DNA of 64,000 bases from Epiperipatus broadwayi (GCA_028023455.1 JAQFVV010006272.1:5945217-6009216), one strand, 5' to 3'. Numbered from the stretch's first letter, positions 12,701 through 24,706 are shown. Notes: a model not told the origin generated them from the letters alone. A program made the numbers and translations.

Positions 12701-13498
12701 AGAATTAAATTTAAAGAAATCATTTGAGAGCAATTTACATATTATATACATATAGAAATTAACTAAGAGCAAATTACTTATTAACAAAAACAAAGTTAAA
12801 TAATATATTAAAGGATATCTTGATAGATGAGTTAGGCTAAATTTAGTTTGAGGTGATGGCTTGGAAAGTTACCTTGCAATTTTAAGAGTCCATTTTAAAG
12901 TATGGCACGTCCATGGCAATTGAAAATGCAAGTTCTCCTGTGGCAGCAAGTTTCTATTAGCATTCTAAAGTTCTTTTTTAGGCCTTTCTTCATTTCAGGG
13001 CAGCAGGATATTACAGCAGCGGCAGATGATGACCCAACCGGGCCGAGAAGGATGGTGGATTTACTGCTACATCATTTTAAGTTTCAAGCGACGTGTAATA
13101 TGTTTATAATCAGTTCTCTCAATATAGCTATCTAATCTAATCTGTCTCTCAAAATTCAGCCATTTTATACTTTTTCTTTATCGATTGTTTTTGAAGATGC
13201 AACAGTAAGATAACGTCCAAAAATAAATTCAAATCTATTTCCAGATTAGAAATAGATTTGACAACACATTTATACAAAAGAAAATCTTTAATCTACTTAA
13301 TCCCATTTATTTTAAGTAAAACTTTAATTAAAAAATACCTCCTTTTAATTATTTTTGGACAATTAACAACAGTCACATCTTCCATATTGGATTTTATAAT
13401 AGTTTAATAAAAACAAGCAATTTAAAAAGAAAAACTTAAAAAATGACGTATAATAAAATATTTTTTAAAAAAAATCGAATATTTTGTTAGTAAGTTTT
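9786..13498. other. Moderately AT-rich segment, possible decayed element
   Basis: Composition changes near 9786 and again near 13640, and islands at 11930-12070 and 12860-13110 are much richer in G+C. Minus-strand 10732-10965 encodes a 77-residue frame containing KVDVVHTKGFFSGIAIKMC, which I do not recognise. The plus frame 12902-13135 is equally unknown. A minus-strand TATA-like gtataaaatg lies at 13161-13170. This could be a large LTR or non-autonomous element, but no terminal repeats were found. Confidence 0.35.
9931..9999 (+). other. Possible tRNA-derived relic
   Basis: The string ttggctaatggataacg resembles a tRNA A-box region and ttggttttattccgttcc about 35 bp later resembles a degraded B box. 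The cloverleaf does not close, so this is at best an old SINE head. Confidence 0.25.
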
Positions 13499-13648
13499 GC
13501 TCCTATATATATTTTTGAGTCGCACCTATGTATTTTAATAAAAAGAATTATTAATAATTTTAAAACATGTTATTGAAACATTAAATTTTATAATTTAGGT
13601 GCGCATCTCAAATATATACATAAAATATATATACACGACAAAGGAGCG
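13499..13648. repeat. Imperfect inverted repeat with GC-richer ends
   Basis: The left arm starts gctcctatatatatttttga and includes gtcgcacctatg (13499-13530). The reverse complement of 13596-13647 starts gctcctttgtcg and includes gagatgcgcacctaaa. The outer gctcct and inner gcacct blocks pair across about 65 bp. It is either a small MITE of about 150 bp or the edge of the preceding segment. Confidence 0.5.
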
Positions 13649-15060
13649 GGATGGGAAATAGGGATTTAAATAAAAGTTAGTAGATGGAAACATGAAGCTC
13701 AATTTTAAGCTAAGATTGACTGCTTCAATATATATATACATAAAATTTATATAAAATTGTATTTTCTAAAGTGTAACATTTTGAAATATTTCAATGTATG
13801 AAAATGTAGAATATAAGTTGGAGAGTCTAAATTAATTTAGTTGACATTTAAGTATGAAATTTAAAAAAATGTTGTTTGGAACACTAGTATTTACAACATA
13901 TAAAATAAAAATAAAAAATGTAATATATATATATATAAAAAGGATAGTCTAAATCCGAAAACATTTCAATATCAATATATATAAAGTTTTAACATTATAA
14001 ATTTTTATATGAAATATTTCAGTAAATAAATTATTTTATGAAAAAAATAATAACCTATCTTTATTGATATAATTGAGGGAAAAAAATTTTGTTTGAATCT
14101 AAATCAAACTTCAATAGAGTGAGAATATCTTAATCAAGCCCTGAACAAATTTTTGTTATCAAAATTGAAAATCTGGAATTTTTGATAATTTTAGTATGTT
14201 TATTAAAAATAACGAGAGCTGTAATTAGGATTGTTTTTTAATGTTAAAAGAATTTGGCACCTAGGTATAAAATTGAGATGATAATCTCTCCATATATTTT
14301 ACCAAGAGTGTCATGAAATCAACAGGGAGTGAAAATATGCCCATTGGATGCTAAGACCTTTAGAAATGTTAAATATAAAAACTTTTTGCTTAATATATTA
14401 ATTATTACTATACATTGCAAAAGTTTATTTTCCTAAGGGGTTAATAATTTTATAAAATTACTTTTTGCTAATTTTTAAAAAAAATTATATTTAAAAAATC
14501 TTATAATTTAATAATAAATTGCCTATTAACTTTTTTTTGTTTCCTTTTTTTATTTTATATATGCTGCAATTTGTGTAATTGCAATTTTTATAATACAGCT
14601 AACTCTAATTTATGAGTGTATACATTATTAGTTTAAAATATTTTGCAAATCATTTTTTAAATCAATTATTTTTTATATTTCATACTTCTAAATATAATAA
14701 TTCTGTTATAACTTTGTGCATTATTTTATTTTATATAAATTAGATAGTCTCATGTATCTAATGAAGAATTTGTTTCTTCAATGTATTATTGCAGTTTTGT
14801 AATGATATATTTCCAATTAAACTTTTTTGTAATTGTTATTATGGGAATTTAATTCTTCTCATTCTCTCATTTATTATTTGCAGTTGTTTCTGAAATCAGT
14901 TAATTTCAAAGAAGAGATACTTCCTGTATTGTTTTATATTAAGTAACCAATGTTTTAAAAAGTATGTTCTCTATTTGCATACACACAAACATATTTTTAG
15001 ATATATTATTGCAATCACCAATTGCTTATTTTGTAATTATATATATCTATTTTATTAAAG

Positions 15061-15164
15061 GATCTATTTTGTCAAAGATAATTCTCAGATTCGAGGTAGA
15101 AGTTTAAGTGCCCTAGCATCAATCATTAGAAATCTCCCTTCAGACTTTTTAAACAGCAAGGAAA
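15061..15164 (+). CDS. MMS19: MMS19 coding exon (first visible)
   Basis: The exon reads in frame from 15062: IYFVKDNSQIRG, then RSLSALASIIRNLPSDFLNSK. It matches the N-terminal HEAT-repeat start of MMS19, where animal proteins have a conserved R-x-R-G-x-x-L-L-S block followed by ...L-x-x-K-E-V. The acceptor is ttttattaaag before 15061 and the donor is gtaagt at 15165. The split codon (a at 15164 plus tt at 16339) gives Ile and joins the next exon in frame. MMS19 is the adaptor of the cytosolic iron-sulfur targeting complex with CIAO1 and CIAO2B, and delivers clusters to DNA polymerases and helicases such as XPD. The exon starts at codon position 3, so an upstream exon with the initiator Met exists but was not found. 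Confidence 0.85.
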
Positions 15165-16338
15165 GTAAGTTTGTTATTTTGTTATTATTATTACAGATAG
15201 TAATTTTAATATAGGCAATATAATTAGAAACAATATTTATTTATTCTGATTTGATTCTAGTACTGTTAATGTATTTCTGCGTATTTATTTATTTAATTTT
15301 TATCAAATTGTTTTAACATATTGTAAGTTTTACATATAGATGTAGAGATAAATGAATAAAATGTTTTAAAAATAGCAAAAAAAAAAAAAAAAGTTATTTT
15401 AAATAGATGTTCTATTTTTTAAAAAAAAAAAAAATATCAAAAGTTAATATTTGAATTCTCAACAAATTTTATTTTATTTTTTTGAAATTTATCTTTTGAC
15501 AAGTTTGAACAATAGACTTGATAATATTTCAATAGAAAATCCACGATAATATAATAAATTAAAAAAAAAGAATAAATACATTTTTAAAGTGCTGCACATT
15601 TCATTTTTAAAAAATAAATGATAGAATGTTATTTCATTACTATAACTGCAGTACTCATAATTCTTTACTATATCAGAAAATAATTGCTTTTAATATATTT
15701 ATGTTATGTTCAACTTTTGAAAGTTATTTTAAATGACAAACAATTTGGAGACTTGTATAAAATCATAATTGTTTGCACATAGAAGATGGGTATGATGCCA
15801 TTTGAAACCACAAATTATAATTAAGATGGATTTCAAAGATAATCTTTTTTTTGTTTAGCTTTTTTGAGACATTATTTCTTTCTCTTTTAGTTTTACTTTA
15901 TTAATATATTGAAATTTTTATTCTAGTTTAAGAATTTGTATGATGAATAATGGAAAATTTTATTTAGTTTTGTATTTGCAAATGCTGTTCAGTCTATTTA
16001 TTGCTAATGTTAGATATTTGAGTAATTAATTTTTTTTTGAATTATTACTTTAATGAATAAAATAACCTCTAAAGAAAAAAATTTAGACAATGGAAAATAT
16101 TTGAAATAAGTATCTTTAGCTGTTTGTAGATTAGTGAAGATGACTTTAAAATTGTTGAAATGTATCAATAAAGTATTTGCATGTTTTTGTAAAAAATTTA
16201 GTATCTAAATAAACATCATGTTGTAACTATTAATATATAAAAAAATATCATACTGCAAAACAGTGTAATATAGTATTAGCATATTTTAATTTCTGAATAA
16301 ATTACTAATTTAAAACTAAATATACATATATTTATCAG

Positions 16339-16424
16339 TTGAAGTTTTAGTGGGATTTTTCTGTGGACGCTTGCAAGACCATTATTCAATTCTTACACCA
16401 GCTCTGAAAGCACTTCATGGATTA
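16339..16424 (+). CDS. MMS19: MMS19 coding exon (second visible)
   Basis: Read after the split codon, the exon encodes EVLVGFFCGRLQDHYSILTP, then ALKALHGL. This matches the conserved MMS19 stretch with F-[YF]-x-x-R-L-x-D-H-[HY]-x-x-x-P-x-x-L-x-x-L-x-A-L. The acceptor is tttatcag (AG at 16337-16338) and the donor gtaagt at 16425. It ends in phase 0, as the next exon requires. The intron before it is 1174 bp. The matching length, phase and order with the 15061 and 43940 exons make a chance match very unlikely. The segment forms HEAT helices near the protein's N-terminus; no catalytic residues are expected in this scaffold protein. Confidence 0.9.
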
Positions 16425-16837
16425 GTAAGTCTTTTTCAATTTTATTTAAAGTTTAAATATTTTATAATTATAGTAATGAGTTTTCTGAAAAAAAAAAAAA
16501 TCAAATTTTTAATACAGAATATTACATTTTACTAGTGATTTTTTTTTAGCATTGTCAAATCTCTACTGCTAAAGTTCTGAAATATTTAGTCTTTTATTTT
16601 GTATCAAAAATTGTTCCGATGCTCATTGTAGATGCTGAGATGCAGCTCAAACCTTATTAACTTTGAATTTTTTAATAGAAAATGTCATTTTCCATGAAAA
16701 AGGTTAATTTTCCCCTCAAAAAAGATTTGCAAATAGGTATATTCAATTAGAAATGTTTTAATATTGTGTCACATACATTTTATCCCCAAATTACAAATTA
16801 AAACCATCCGAACGAGGGCACCATTAGGTGTCCATAA

Positions 16838-17150
16838 AGAAGAGAAAATATTAGGCATTTGTTAATTGAATGTAAATGCTTGAAAACAGAAAGGGTACAT
16901 ATAATGAAGTTATGGAAGAATAAATATGAAAAAAGTGATTATACAAAAAGTGGATTATTGGTTTTTATGCTGGGTTTGGGAAATGAGGGGGAGTTAGATA
17001 TAAAGGCCATAGAGTTGACAAAGATTATGTTGTGGAAATGGGATAGAGCAGAATATGGGAAAACTTGTAGCTAACAAGTTTCTTTGGGCATAATTGCTGA
17101 GAGATTCTTGACTTGGTTTTAAGGAGAAGCCATAGTACATCACATTACAT
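16838..17150 (+). pseudogene. LINE 3' end fragment
   Basis: The frame at 16859-17074 encodes LWKNKYEKSDYTKSGLLVF and IKAIELTKIMLWKWDRAEYG, the last part of the LINE ORF also found at 18088-18333 and 46880-47130. It ends with the family's 3' terminus, agaagccatagtacatcaca, and a short tail built from cat and cac units. It starts without the upstream RT, as expected for a 5'-truncated copy. Confidence 0.8.
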
Positions 17151-17155
17151 CATCA

Positions 17156-18442
17156 GAGAAGATATGGAAGTTATGCTGAGGACATGCGCAAGGGTGGGTA
17201 AAGAGATGGGGATTAAATTTAGTGAAGAAAAATCAAATACAATGATGGTTAATACTGGAGAAAGAGAAGACGTAGAATTTTTATTGGGGGATATAAAGTT
17301 AAGTATTGTGAATAGATATAATTATTTGGGAATCATCTTAAGTAAATTGCTTGGATGAATGGGAGAAAAAAATTGATAAATGAAGCAAAGAAAAGAAAGG
17401 GATTGATAAAGAAATTAACATTGTTTTCATATAATAAATATGATGTAGCTAGAATTGTATGGAAGGGAGTTGCAGTAACAGGGTTAACATATGGTAATGA
17501 TGCGTTATAGTAAAGGGGTATTAGATTACTTAGAAAAAGTACAAAGGGAAGTAGGAAGATATGCATTAAATGCAGATGTTTGGACAGCAAAGGAGGCAAT
17601 TCAAGGAGAAATGGTATGGTCAAGTTTTTATATGAGAGATGCAAAAAGCAAAATGAAAATGTTTGATAGATTGCAGTTTATGGATAATAAAAGAATAGCC
17701 AAAATAGTATTTAATTGGGTTACAAGTAAAGGGCAGGCGACACGATGGATGAGAAGTATGCAGAAGATTTGGATAAAGAATTTACATCGATATACTTGTA
17801 CAAAAAGTGGGATGATTGTGTTAGGAGGGTTGTTGAATGTTATAATGGTAAGGAATGGGATAAAAGGATAGATGCATTAATAAAGAATAGGGAGTTGGAG
17901 AGATGGAGAAGTAGTATGGAGAGTAAAAAGAGTTTAAATATATATAGAAGTAAATGGAACATTGGGTGCGAGTTAATGTATGATAATAGCAAGGAAAGTA
18001 GTTTATTGTTTAAGGCTCGAATGGGATCTTTAGCAACACGGGAATATATATGTAAATGGAAAAAAAAAGTGTGATTTAGTCTGAAAGTTGTGTAAGGAAG
18101 GCATAGAAAATATTAGGCATCTGTTAATTGAAAGTAAATGCTTAGAAGTAGAAAGGGTACAAATAATGAAGTTGTTGAAGAATAAATATGAACAAAGTGA
18201 TTATACAGAAAGTGGGTTATTGTTTTTTATGCTGTGTTTGGGAAAAGATAAGGGGGATTTAGATATGAAGGCCATGGAGTTGACAAAGATTATGTTGTGG
18301 AAATGGGATGGAGCAGAGTATGGGAAAACTTAGGGTGGAGGAATGGAAAGGGAAAGTAAAGTGGCTAACAGGTTTCTCTGGGTAATAGTTGCTGAGAGAT
18401 TACTGACTTCGTTTAAGGAGAAGTTATAGTGCATCACATCAT
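17156..18442 (+). pseudogene. 5'-truncated LINE copy: RT thumb and zinc-knuckle tail
   Basis: The copy begins at EDMEVMLRTCARVGKEMGIK, just after the RT active site, and continues KFSEEKSNTMMV and NRYNYLGIILSK (thumb region), DYLEKVQREVGRYALNADVW, and EMVWSSFYMRDAKSKMKMF. It closes with a possible zinc knuckle, LCKEGIENIRHLLIESKCLE, where the second Cys of a C-x2-C pair appears lost. Several frameshifts separate these blocks. It is collinear with the longer copy at 44560-47225. It sits inside the LTR of element B next to the fragment at 16838, so either two insertions hit one spot or a single rearranged insertion is present. Confidence 0.85.
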
Positions 18443-20383
18443 CAACCAGACTGTGAACTCACTCAACACTCATGGTCATTTATTTATATACAGACAGTGA
18501 TCTCCAAATGTAATAATAATAAAAAAATCTATAAAAGAAATCATGATACTTAACCAACTAATGAAATTAAACAAACACATAATCAATAGTGTTTTTTTTT
18601 TAATTCTGATTATTATAACATTTCTCTCCCTACTCACGTCTTACATTCTTTCATCATCTTATTTATACACACATCCCGATCTATTCAATACTAATATTTG
18701 TTTAACATAACATTCTCTAAGAAACATATACCATTACTTAATCCAAGCATACTGGAAATCCCTAATAATCCTGGAGAATGCAAACAAGGAATGAACTCAA
18801 GGATGGCTTATTAATAAGAGCACATTTATTAGCTGGATTCAACCCTCTCTCGCAAATTTTAAACCCAATTCCAAAACCCCCTGGTTTTAAAACTTCTTAG
18901 ACCAAGTACAAATCTTTTACTTAATACAGACCTTATTAGTAAGACAGCAAGAAAAGTAAACATTTAAAAAAAAATACATTGGTTACTTTGAATTAATATT
19001 ATACATAATTAAGAAACCATAAACATTCCCTTCTATTGTTGAAACTGATTTCTTTTGTCCCTTTTTTTCTTGAAAGTATAATGAAGGTATTTCGCTACTC
19101 TATTGTGCTATTACATAGTTTATAGATTATACAAAGAATATTGCTTTTACAAAAAAAAAAAAAGTAGTTATCCTGATCGATCAGTATAATTCTTGATTCC
19201 GTAGTAACAAGTTTTCTTCATCCCAAAGATTGTCATGGATTGCCCCTTATTTCCATTTAATTCTGTGTCCTCGGCTAGCTCTATAGATACTCCTTTACTA
19301 GGTCGTCATTTCCATGGCAGTTCCTGGTGGTGTCCAATGAAGAAATCTCCAGAAGGGGAGAGTTCTGAAGTTTCTTAGCTGCTCAACATATTTTCTGCAC
19401 TTCTAAATATTATTTATATATATTTAACTTTTGCAGTGGTTAAATGTGAGCTGATTATGCATTGTATCAAACTCAATTTATTAATCACGACCTTTAGCAA
19501 AATACCAATAATAATCTAAACAAATGGTACTCCCGTAATTTATAGTTTTTGATTCCTTTCAAAGCCAGTATTCACACCTTTAATACATGTCTTTTTTTGG
19601 TCACAGTTTGCTTTTAATCCCGTTACAACATTCCAGGTTGGCCAGCGCAATAGATAGCAAAAATATCTCCCCTATCTAAAATTTCAACAATAGTGTTAAT
19701 TAGAAGAAAAATCTATACTTCTTTTCCTTCCATTTCCCAGAATTAGAAACAAGACAAAACAAAAAAAAACTTTTATACATATATAAAAACTTCCAAAATT
19801 TCACCTTTATCTTTGTTTTAAATAATTCAACTGATAGAATGTTGATTATAAAATAAAATAATTTTCTTTTTATTTTAACAATAACACATAAGCATTTTTC
19901 TCTTTTAAAATTTATATATATATTTTAATAATATATATACATATCTATATGAGCTGACAGAAAATACCAGCTCATTGCACCCTTTCTTAAAAACAAACAA
20001 ACAAACAAAACACTCTCAATTACCCTGTGGAATCTTGCCCCATTCTTTTTAAATGGTTTTAGGTTTTATACATTATAGGTCCCCTTTTTATTTCCTTTTC
20101 TCTATACTATAAATGAGTTGGATCTACATTTTTTTTTGATTCTGTTAGGGACCTTCAAATAAAGGAAAATTTTTTTTATAGTGTTTATCACTCAATTTAT
20201 TAACTGGTTGTGTTTTAACATAAACCCATTCTCCTACTGTAAATGATTGGATGACCATTTTCTTTCTTTATTCTTTGTTTAGCTTTATTCTTCAATCTGT
20301 CTCTAGCAAAGCTTTAATCCTCTGCTACATTCACAGTTTCAATCCCAGTAGGAATAGGACATTTGAGAAGGCTCGACTCGACC

Positions 20384-21100
20384 CTAATGCAAACATTCTG
20401 GGGTTAACCCAGTAGACTCATGGTAGGTATAATTAATAATTTTAACTATTTGTGGTAATACTGTAAACCACTGTTGATGGTTACCTTTCAAATGTATGTG
20501 AAACAAGTTCCCCAATTCTTTCATAACCTGTTCATAGGGGTTAGATTGGGGATTAGTGAATAGAGGTGAGAACGTGGTGTATCTGATCTTGCTGAAGCCA
20601 ACTTTTTCATTCTTTTGACATGGAAGGAGTACCATGGTCACTCAAAATTGTCCTAGGTTTTCCAACTTAAATAAATTGTCTCTTCTTTATCATGGTTATG
20701 GAGGATTTTTAACCCTTCAAAAGGATAGGCCTCTACTAATTTCAAAAAAACATCATATGTCACTAAAATATATTTATATTTCATGAAAGGATGGTAGCAG
20801 GACCGTAAAAATCTATGGCTAGTAGCTCGTTCAGCTTCTTAGCTATTATTAGAGCCAGTATCCCAGCATAACTTTTATTAGCTAGTATATTTTTTTAAAT
20901 ATTCATGACACCCCTGCAACGTAGTGACCACAGACCAATATATTTGGCCAATAGTACCATCTCTGTAAAAGTTAACTTGTTTTAAGTGAGCCATAATGCC
21001 CATATATCCTGTGTACATAATTTATTCACTTTTCTCTTAGATTTCACTGTATAACTACTCTCCAGCACTCTATCCCCTTTTTAATCTGAAACCTCAATAA
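20384..21100 (-). pseudogene. Integrase of Ty3/gypsy element B
   Basis: Minus-strand reading gives HLKQVNFYRDGTIGQIYWSV, then ILVTYDVFLKLVEAYPFEG around the first catalytic Asp (YDVFLKLVEAYP corresponds to D-x-F-[ST]-K-[WY]-x-E-A-x-P). After frameshifts, 20641-20384 reads FTNPQSNPYEQVMKELGNLF and INYTYHESTGLTPECLH, the end of the core domain with its usual H-x-S-T-G-x-T-P string. The N-terminal zinc finger is poorly preserved. In an active copy this enzyme inserts the cDNA into the host chromosome. Confidence 0.8.
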
Positions 21101-21138
21101 TCCGTTTGTTATTTTATACCGCTGTAATTTGTTTACCA

Positions 21139-21826
21139 CTATGTGCGAATTCCTGGTTGTCTGTAATTTGCTTTATTACATCCCTGTATTAGCTTCTTAC
21201 ATGCAGCTTCCGAGTTTTGTAAAAACTTCAGTCTCTTCATATCTTTCTCTATCATCCCCTCAGAATTGGTAAGAGCTATTAATTGAGCTTCCTCTAGTGT
21301 TAAATTTTGACTGTGGTCCGAAATCGGATTTTTGCTTAATATATCCAACACTATATTTTCTCTTCTGGAGCAATGAATTATCTTGTAATCAAATTTCTGT
21401 AAGTATAACACCCATCTTATAAGCCTATTATTTGTTAAATAACACTTATTTATATACTCTAAACTTTTATGATCAGTGATTATAATAACCTTAGATCCCA
21501 TAAGCGAATGCTTAAGTTTATTTATTACCCAAACAATTGCCAACGCTTCTCTTTCCCTTGCGGTATAAGTTCTTTCTGCTGCATTTAATGTCCTACTTAA
21601 AAAAATATAAAACTTGAAGTATTTTTTTTTTACTCTCCTAAAACAACACCACTCCTAGTCCTACTCGACTACTGTCCATGTGTAACATGAAAGGTTTGCC
21701 AAAATCCAGATAGGCGAGCATGACAGTATCCACAAAATTTTCTTTAACCTGCTTAAGTGCTTGTTCTTGTTTTTCTGTCCACTCCCACTTGCTCTGTTTT
21801 CTCAGCAGGAGCACAAGTGCTTCCAT
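21139..21826 (-). pseudogene. RNase H region of Ty3/gypsy element B
   Basis: From 21826 the minus strand gives WEWTEKQEQALKQVKENFVD and MLAYLDFGKPFMLHMDSSRV, the RT/RNase H junction with the first catalytic Asp. After a frameshift come RTYTAREREALAIVWVINKL, VIIITDHKSLEYI and RENIVLDILSKNP. The last block normally reads N-x-x-A-D-x-L-S-R, so a catalytic-region Ala is now Leu. Several frameshifts make it non-functional. Confidence 0.85.
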
Positions 21827-21829
21827 GTC

Positions 21830-22620
21830 TGTAGAAAAATCCTTGTAGAACCTTTGATAAAAATTACATATTCCAAGGAATGATCTAATTTCTTTTTATT
21901 TTTTGGCCGAGGAAATCTAATGATTGCTTCTATCTTATCAGGATGCGGTCTCACACCTTGATCACACAAGATGATCGAGAAATATAATTTCTTCTTGTAA
22001 TAGACTATTTTTCTTTAGATTTATTGTGATATTTTTTTTCTTGGCACTCCCGAAGGAACATAACTAAATTTTCCAAATGTTCCTGCGGCGATTGTGATGC
22101 TATCATGACATTGTCCATATATTATAATTTATTTTACCCTCTGAGATTGAACCTGATCTAAACATCGCAGAGGTCCTGAGCTGCTGTTAATGAGTCCAAA
22201 CGGAACTCGTTGAAACATGTATATAAAGCCTTCATAGCTGAATGCTGTGTATTTTTGGTCATCAGTTTGAAGCGACATCTGCCAATCAAATGATGAAAAA
22301 TATTTCTTTCCCTAAAATTGCAACAACAAATCTGTAATTCGTGGTGGAACATCCTGATAAGATATAGTAATAGTATTTAATTGGCAAGCATCTAAGCATA
22401 TTCTCATAGAGCCGTCTTTCTTTTTTACAATTACCAAAGGGTTTATGTATGGTGACTTGTTTTCTTATGATACCCCATTGTTCCATTTGTTTATCTACTT
22501 CATCTTTGTATTTGACAGGGATCAGGTATGCCTTCCCTGAAAATGGGTTTTTTCTTTCACCGTTATCTGTTGAACATAGCCCTTTATAATTCCAGGTTTT
22601 GTGGTGAATACTTGTTTGTT
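21830..22620 (-). pseudogene. Reverse transcriptase of Ty3/gypsy element B, mutated active site
   Basis: Minus-strand blocks include AYLIPVKYKDEVDKQMEQWG and IRKQVTIHKPFG (fingers), FIYMFQRVPFGLINS (palm), and YMDNVMIAS at about 22095-22125 in place of Y-[VIM]-D-D-[VIL]. The second catalytic Asp is Asn. Stops and frameshifts lie between blocks. DQGVRPHPDKIEAIIRFP near 21950 is the usual thumb start. It lies between protease and RNase H as expected. Confidence 0.85.
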
Positions 22621-23088
22621 TTACAACAGTACCTCTTTAAGTTGATTTTCCCAGCCCCTATTATTACTCCCTAACTCAGTTATTTTATGTGCTATTTCTT
22701 GGTATACATTGTTGGTTACCATATATGCTATCTTATTGTTACTCTGTCTGCTCTGAGCACTAAATGGCATCTTTTCATTTTCTATAACTATATGTTTTTC
22801 GCTATGATTAATTTTTGCCCTGGTTTGGTGCATAAAATCCGATCCCAATGTAAGATCCTCTACTAAAGCTGACATTGACAATAACCTATGCTGTATCATT
22901 TTTCTTCCCACTTGTATTTCCCCGTATATTTGTATAGGGTCCAGCTTAATTCTTTTGCCATTAGCCATAGTTATTTCCGACTTTCTTAATGGTAACAACT
23001 GTATTTCCCTCTTCTGACTTCTGATTTGATCTAATATTTTATTTGAGATTATGGAGACTTGATTCCCCATGTCTAGTAGAGCCTGCAC
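22621..23088 (-). pseudogene. Retroviral-type aspartic protease of element B
   Basis: A 155-residue open frame begins MQALLDMGNQVSIIS, corresponding to the catalytic A-L-[LIV]-D-[ST]-G-[AS] motif, here D-M-G-N. It continues to LTLGSDFMHQ, equivalent to the I-L-G-x-D-[FW] block that closes the protease. The family-typical catalytic Ser/Thr is Met in this copy. The protease cuts the Gag-Pol precursor during particle maturation. It is the longest intact frame in element B. Confidence 0.85.
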
Positions 23089-24026
23089 CTCTATTCCCTA
23101 TATTTTTATCGATATCACAGGGCAAGTTTGTTTCACCATTGTTTGAATCTTTTCTTCTTTCTCAAAGACTACATTTAACAGTTTATGTAATTTTCTTGCT
23201 TCTCTTCTTTCTGTGTGTTTTCTTCCTTTCTACGGACTTCTGGTATGTCTTCCAATCTTTCGCAGTTAAAGATCGCTAATCTTTCTCATACATTTTTTCG
23301 ACACATTTTTTTTATGATACTTATAATCTGATGTTTTGAAATAGGATATTCTATCATCCTTCTCAATTTCACTATTTGTTTTAAAAATAAACTATATCCT
23401 ATCTCTTCTTTTTTATTTCTTTCTAATTCTACCCATCTTTGCATCTTTTCTTGTCTTTCTATGTTCCAAAACATGTGCATTAATTTATTTTTGTACTGTT
23501 TAAAATCGTCTTTTCTGTATCATTCTCCACCAATCTCTTGCCGTATCCACCAAATGATTACTCGGTATGATTATTGTCTCTTATTTCTTTGGCTTGTACA
23601 TACATAAACACTCTACTAAACTTTCTAGGTATTCATTAATTTATTTTTGTACTATTTAAAATCATCTCGTCTTTTCTGTATTGTTCTCCACCAATCTCTT
23701 GCCGTATCCACCAAATGATTACTCGCTATGATTATTGTCTCTTATTTCTTTGCCTTGTACACACATAAACACTCTACTAAACTTTCTAGGTATTCAAATA
23801 GAGTTTCTTTTTTCTTCCTCCAAACGTTTTTATCTTAATTCTATCTTGCATTTTTATCTAATATATTTCAAAATTACTTCCTAAACTCAAAATCCTCCCC
23901 CACTGGGACACTATCTCCCCGATTTAACCACACTAACCTGCTTCAGCCACCTTTTTACCCTGACCTCAGACCGTTTATTAAGTTAACGAACCTTACATGT
24001 TGAAATGCCATTGTCTTAACTTTTAT
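23089..24026 (-). pseudogene. gag remnant of element B
   Basis: This is the expected gag position between protease and 5' LTR. Minus 23480-23286 reads MFWNIERQEKMQRWVELERN, with lysine/arginine-rich composition plausible for gag, but no domain is recognisable. The region contains the 156-bp tandem duplication at 23478-23790 and many stops. Confidence 0.5.
23478..23790. repeat. 156-bp tandem duplication in the gag region
   Basis: The segment starting cattaatttatttttgtact at 23478 recurs at 23634 with few changes; both copies contain ccaccaatctcttgccgtat and end aaactttctaggtattca. It would disrupt gag and arose within this copy or its close ancestor. Confidence 0.92.
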
Positions 24027-24038
24027 CCCTCTGTGCCA
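24027..24038 (-). promoter_or_regulatory. Candidate primer-binding site
   Basis: On the minus strand TGGCACAGAGGG follows directly after the 5' LTR end (...AATGTCA). TGG at this position is expected because primer tRNAs end in CCA. The tRNA is not identified. Confidence 0.4.
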
Positions 24039-24706
24039 TGACATTTTGGACTACCCATATTTTATTTATATTTTATCCCCCAACTTACAAATTAAAATCA
24101 CCAAACAAGGGTGCCGCTGGGAAAAACCTAGAACCAGACTGTGAACTCACTCAATACTCATGGTTATTTATTTATATACAGACAGTGACCTCCAAATGTA
24201 ATAATAATAAAAAAATCTATAAAAGAAATCATGATACTTAACCACTAATGAAAGTAAACAAACACATAATCAATAGAGTTTTTTTTATTTTTTTATATTC
24301 TGATTATAATAACGTTTCTCTCCTTACTCATGTCTTACATTCTTTCGTCCTGTTTATACACACACATCCTGATCTATTGAATACTAATATTTGTTTAACA
24401 TAACATTCTTGAAGGAACATGTGCCTTCACTTAATCCAAGTATATTGGAAATCCCTAATAATCCTGGAGAATACAAACAAGGATTGAAATCAATGGTGGC
24501 TTACTAGTAAGAGTACGTTTATTAGTTGTACTCAAACCCTCTCTCACAAATGTTAAACCCAATTCCAAAACCCCCTGGTTTTAATACTTTATTTTTAGAC
24601 CAAGGACAAATCTTTCCCTTTATACAGACATTATTAGTAAGACAACAAGAAAAGTAAAGATTTAAAAAAAAAATACATTGGTTACTTTGAATTAATATTA
24701 TACATA

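Larger units (their letters stand above)
16767..19974 (-). mobile_element. 3' LTR of Ty3/gypsy element B, interrupted
   Basis: The sequence matches the right-hand LTR (24039-26993) over nearly its whole length, for example ccagactgtgaactcactca, gctagctctatagatactcc and ggttggccagcgcaatagat. On the minus strand it starts TGAGCTGGTATTTTCTG at 19974 and ends ...TGTGACA near 16767. A purine-rich AAGAAAGGG just outside the 19974 end is in the position of a polypurine tract. Two LINE fragments interrupt it between about 16826 and 18442; without them the LTR is about 1.6 kb. Confidence 0.85.
19975..24038 (-). mobile_element. Ty3/gypsy element B, internal region
   Basis: Between the two LTRs, the minus strand reads in order gag remnant, protease, RT, RNase H and integrase, the arrangement of Ty3/gypsy. 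A possible primer-binding site (TGGCACAGAGGG on the minus strand, 24027-24038) abuts the 5' LTR, and a polypurine-like tract abuts the 3' LTR. I cannot match the primer site to a tRNA from memory. All coding parts are interrupted, so the element is inactive. No clear target duplication was found outside the LTRs. Confidence 0.88.

Noticed and set aside
12902-13135. 77-codon plus frame in a GC-richer island as the first MMS19 exon
   Set aside because: Its peptide does not resemble the MMS19 N-terminus and the frame runs through an in-frame low-complexity Phe run.
23478-23790. CRISPR-like direct repeats
   Set aside because: There are only two long copies in tandem within a retroelement, in a eukaryotic context.
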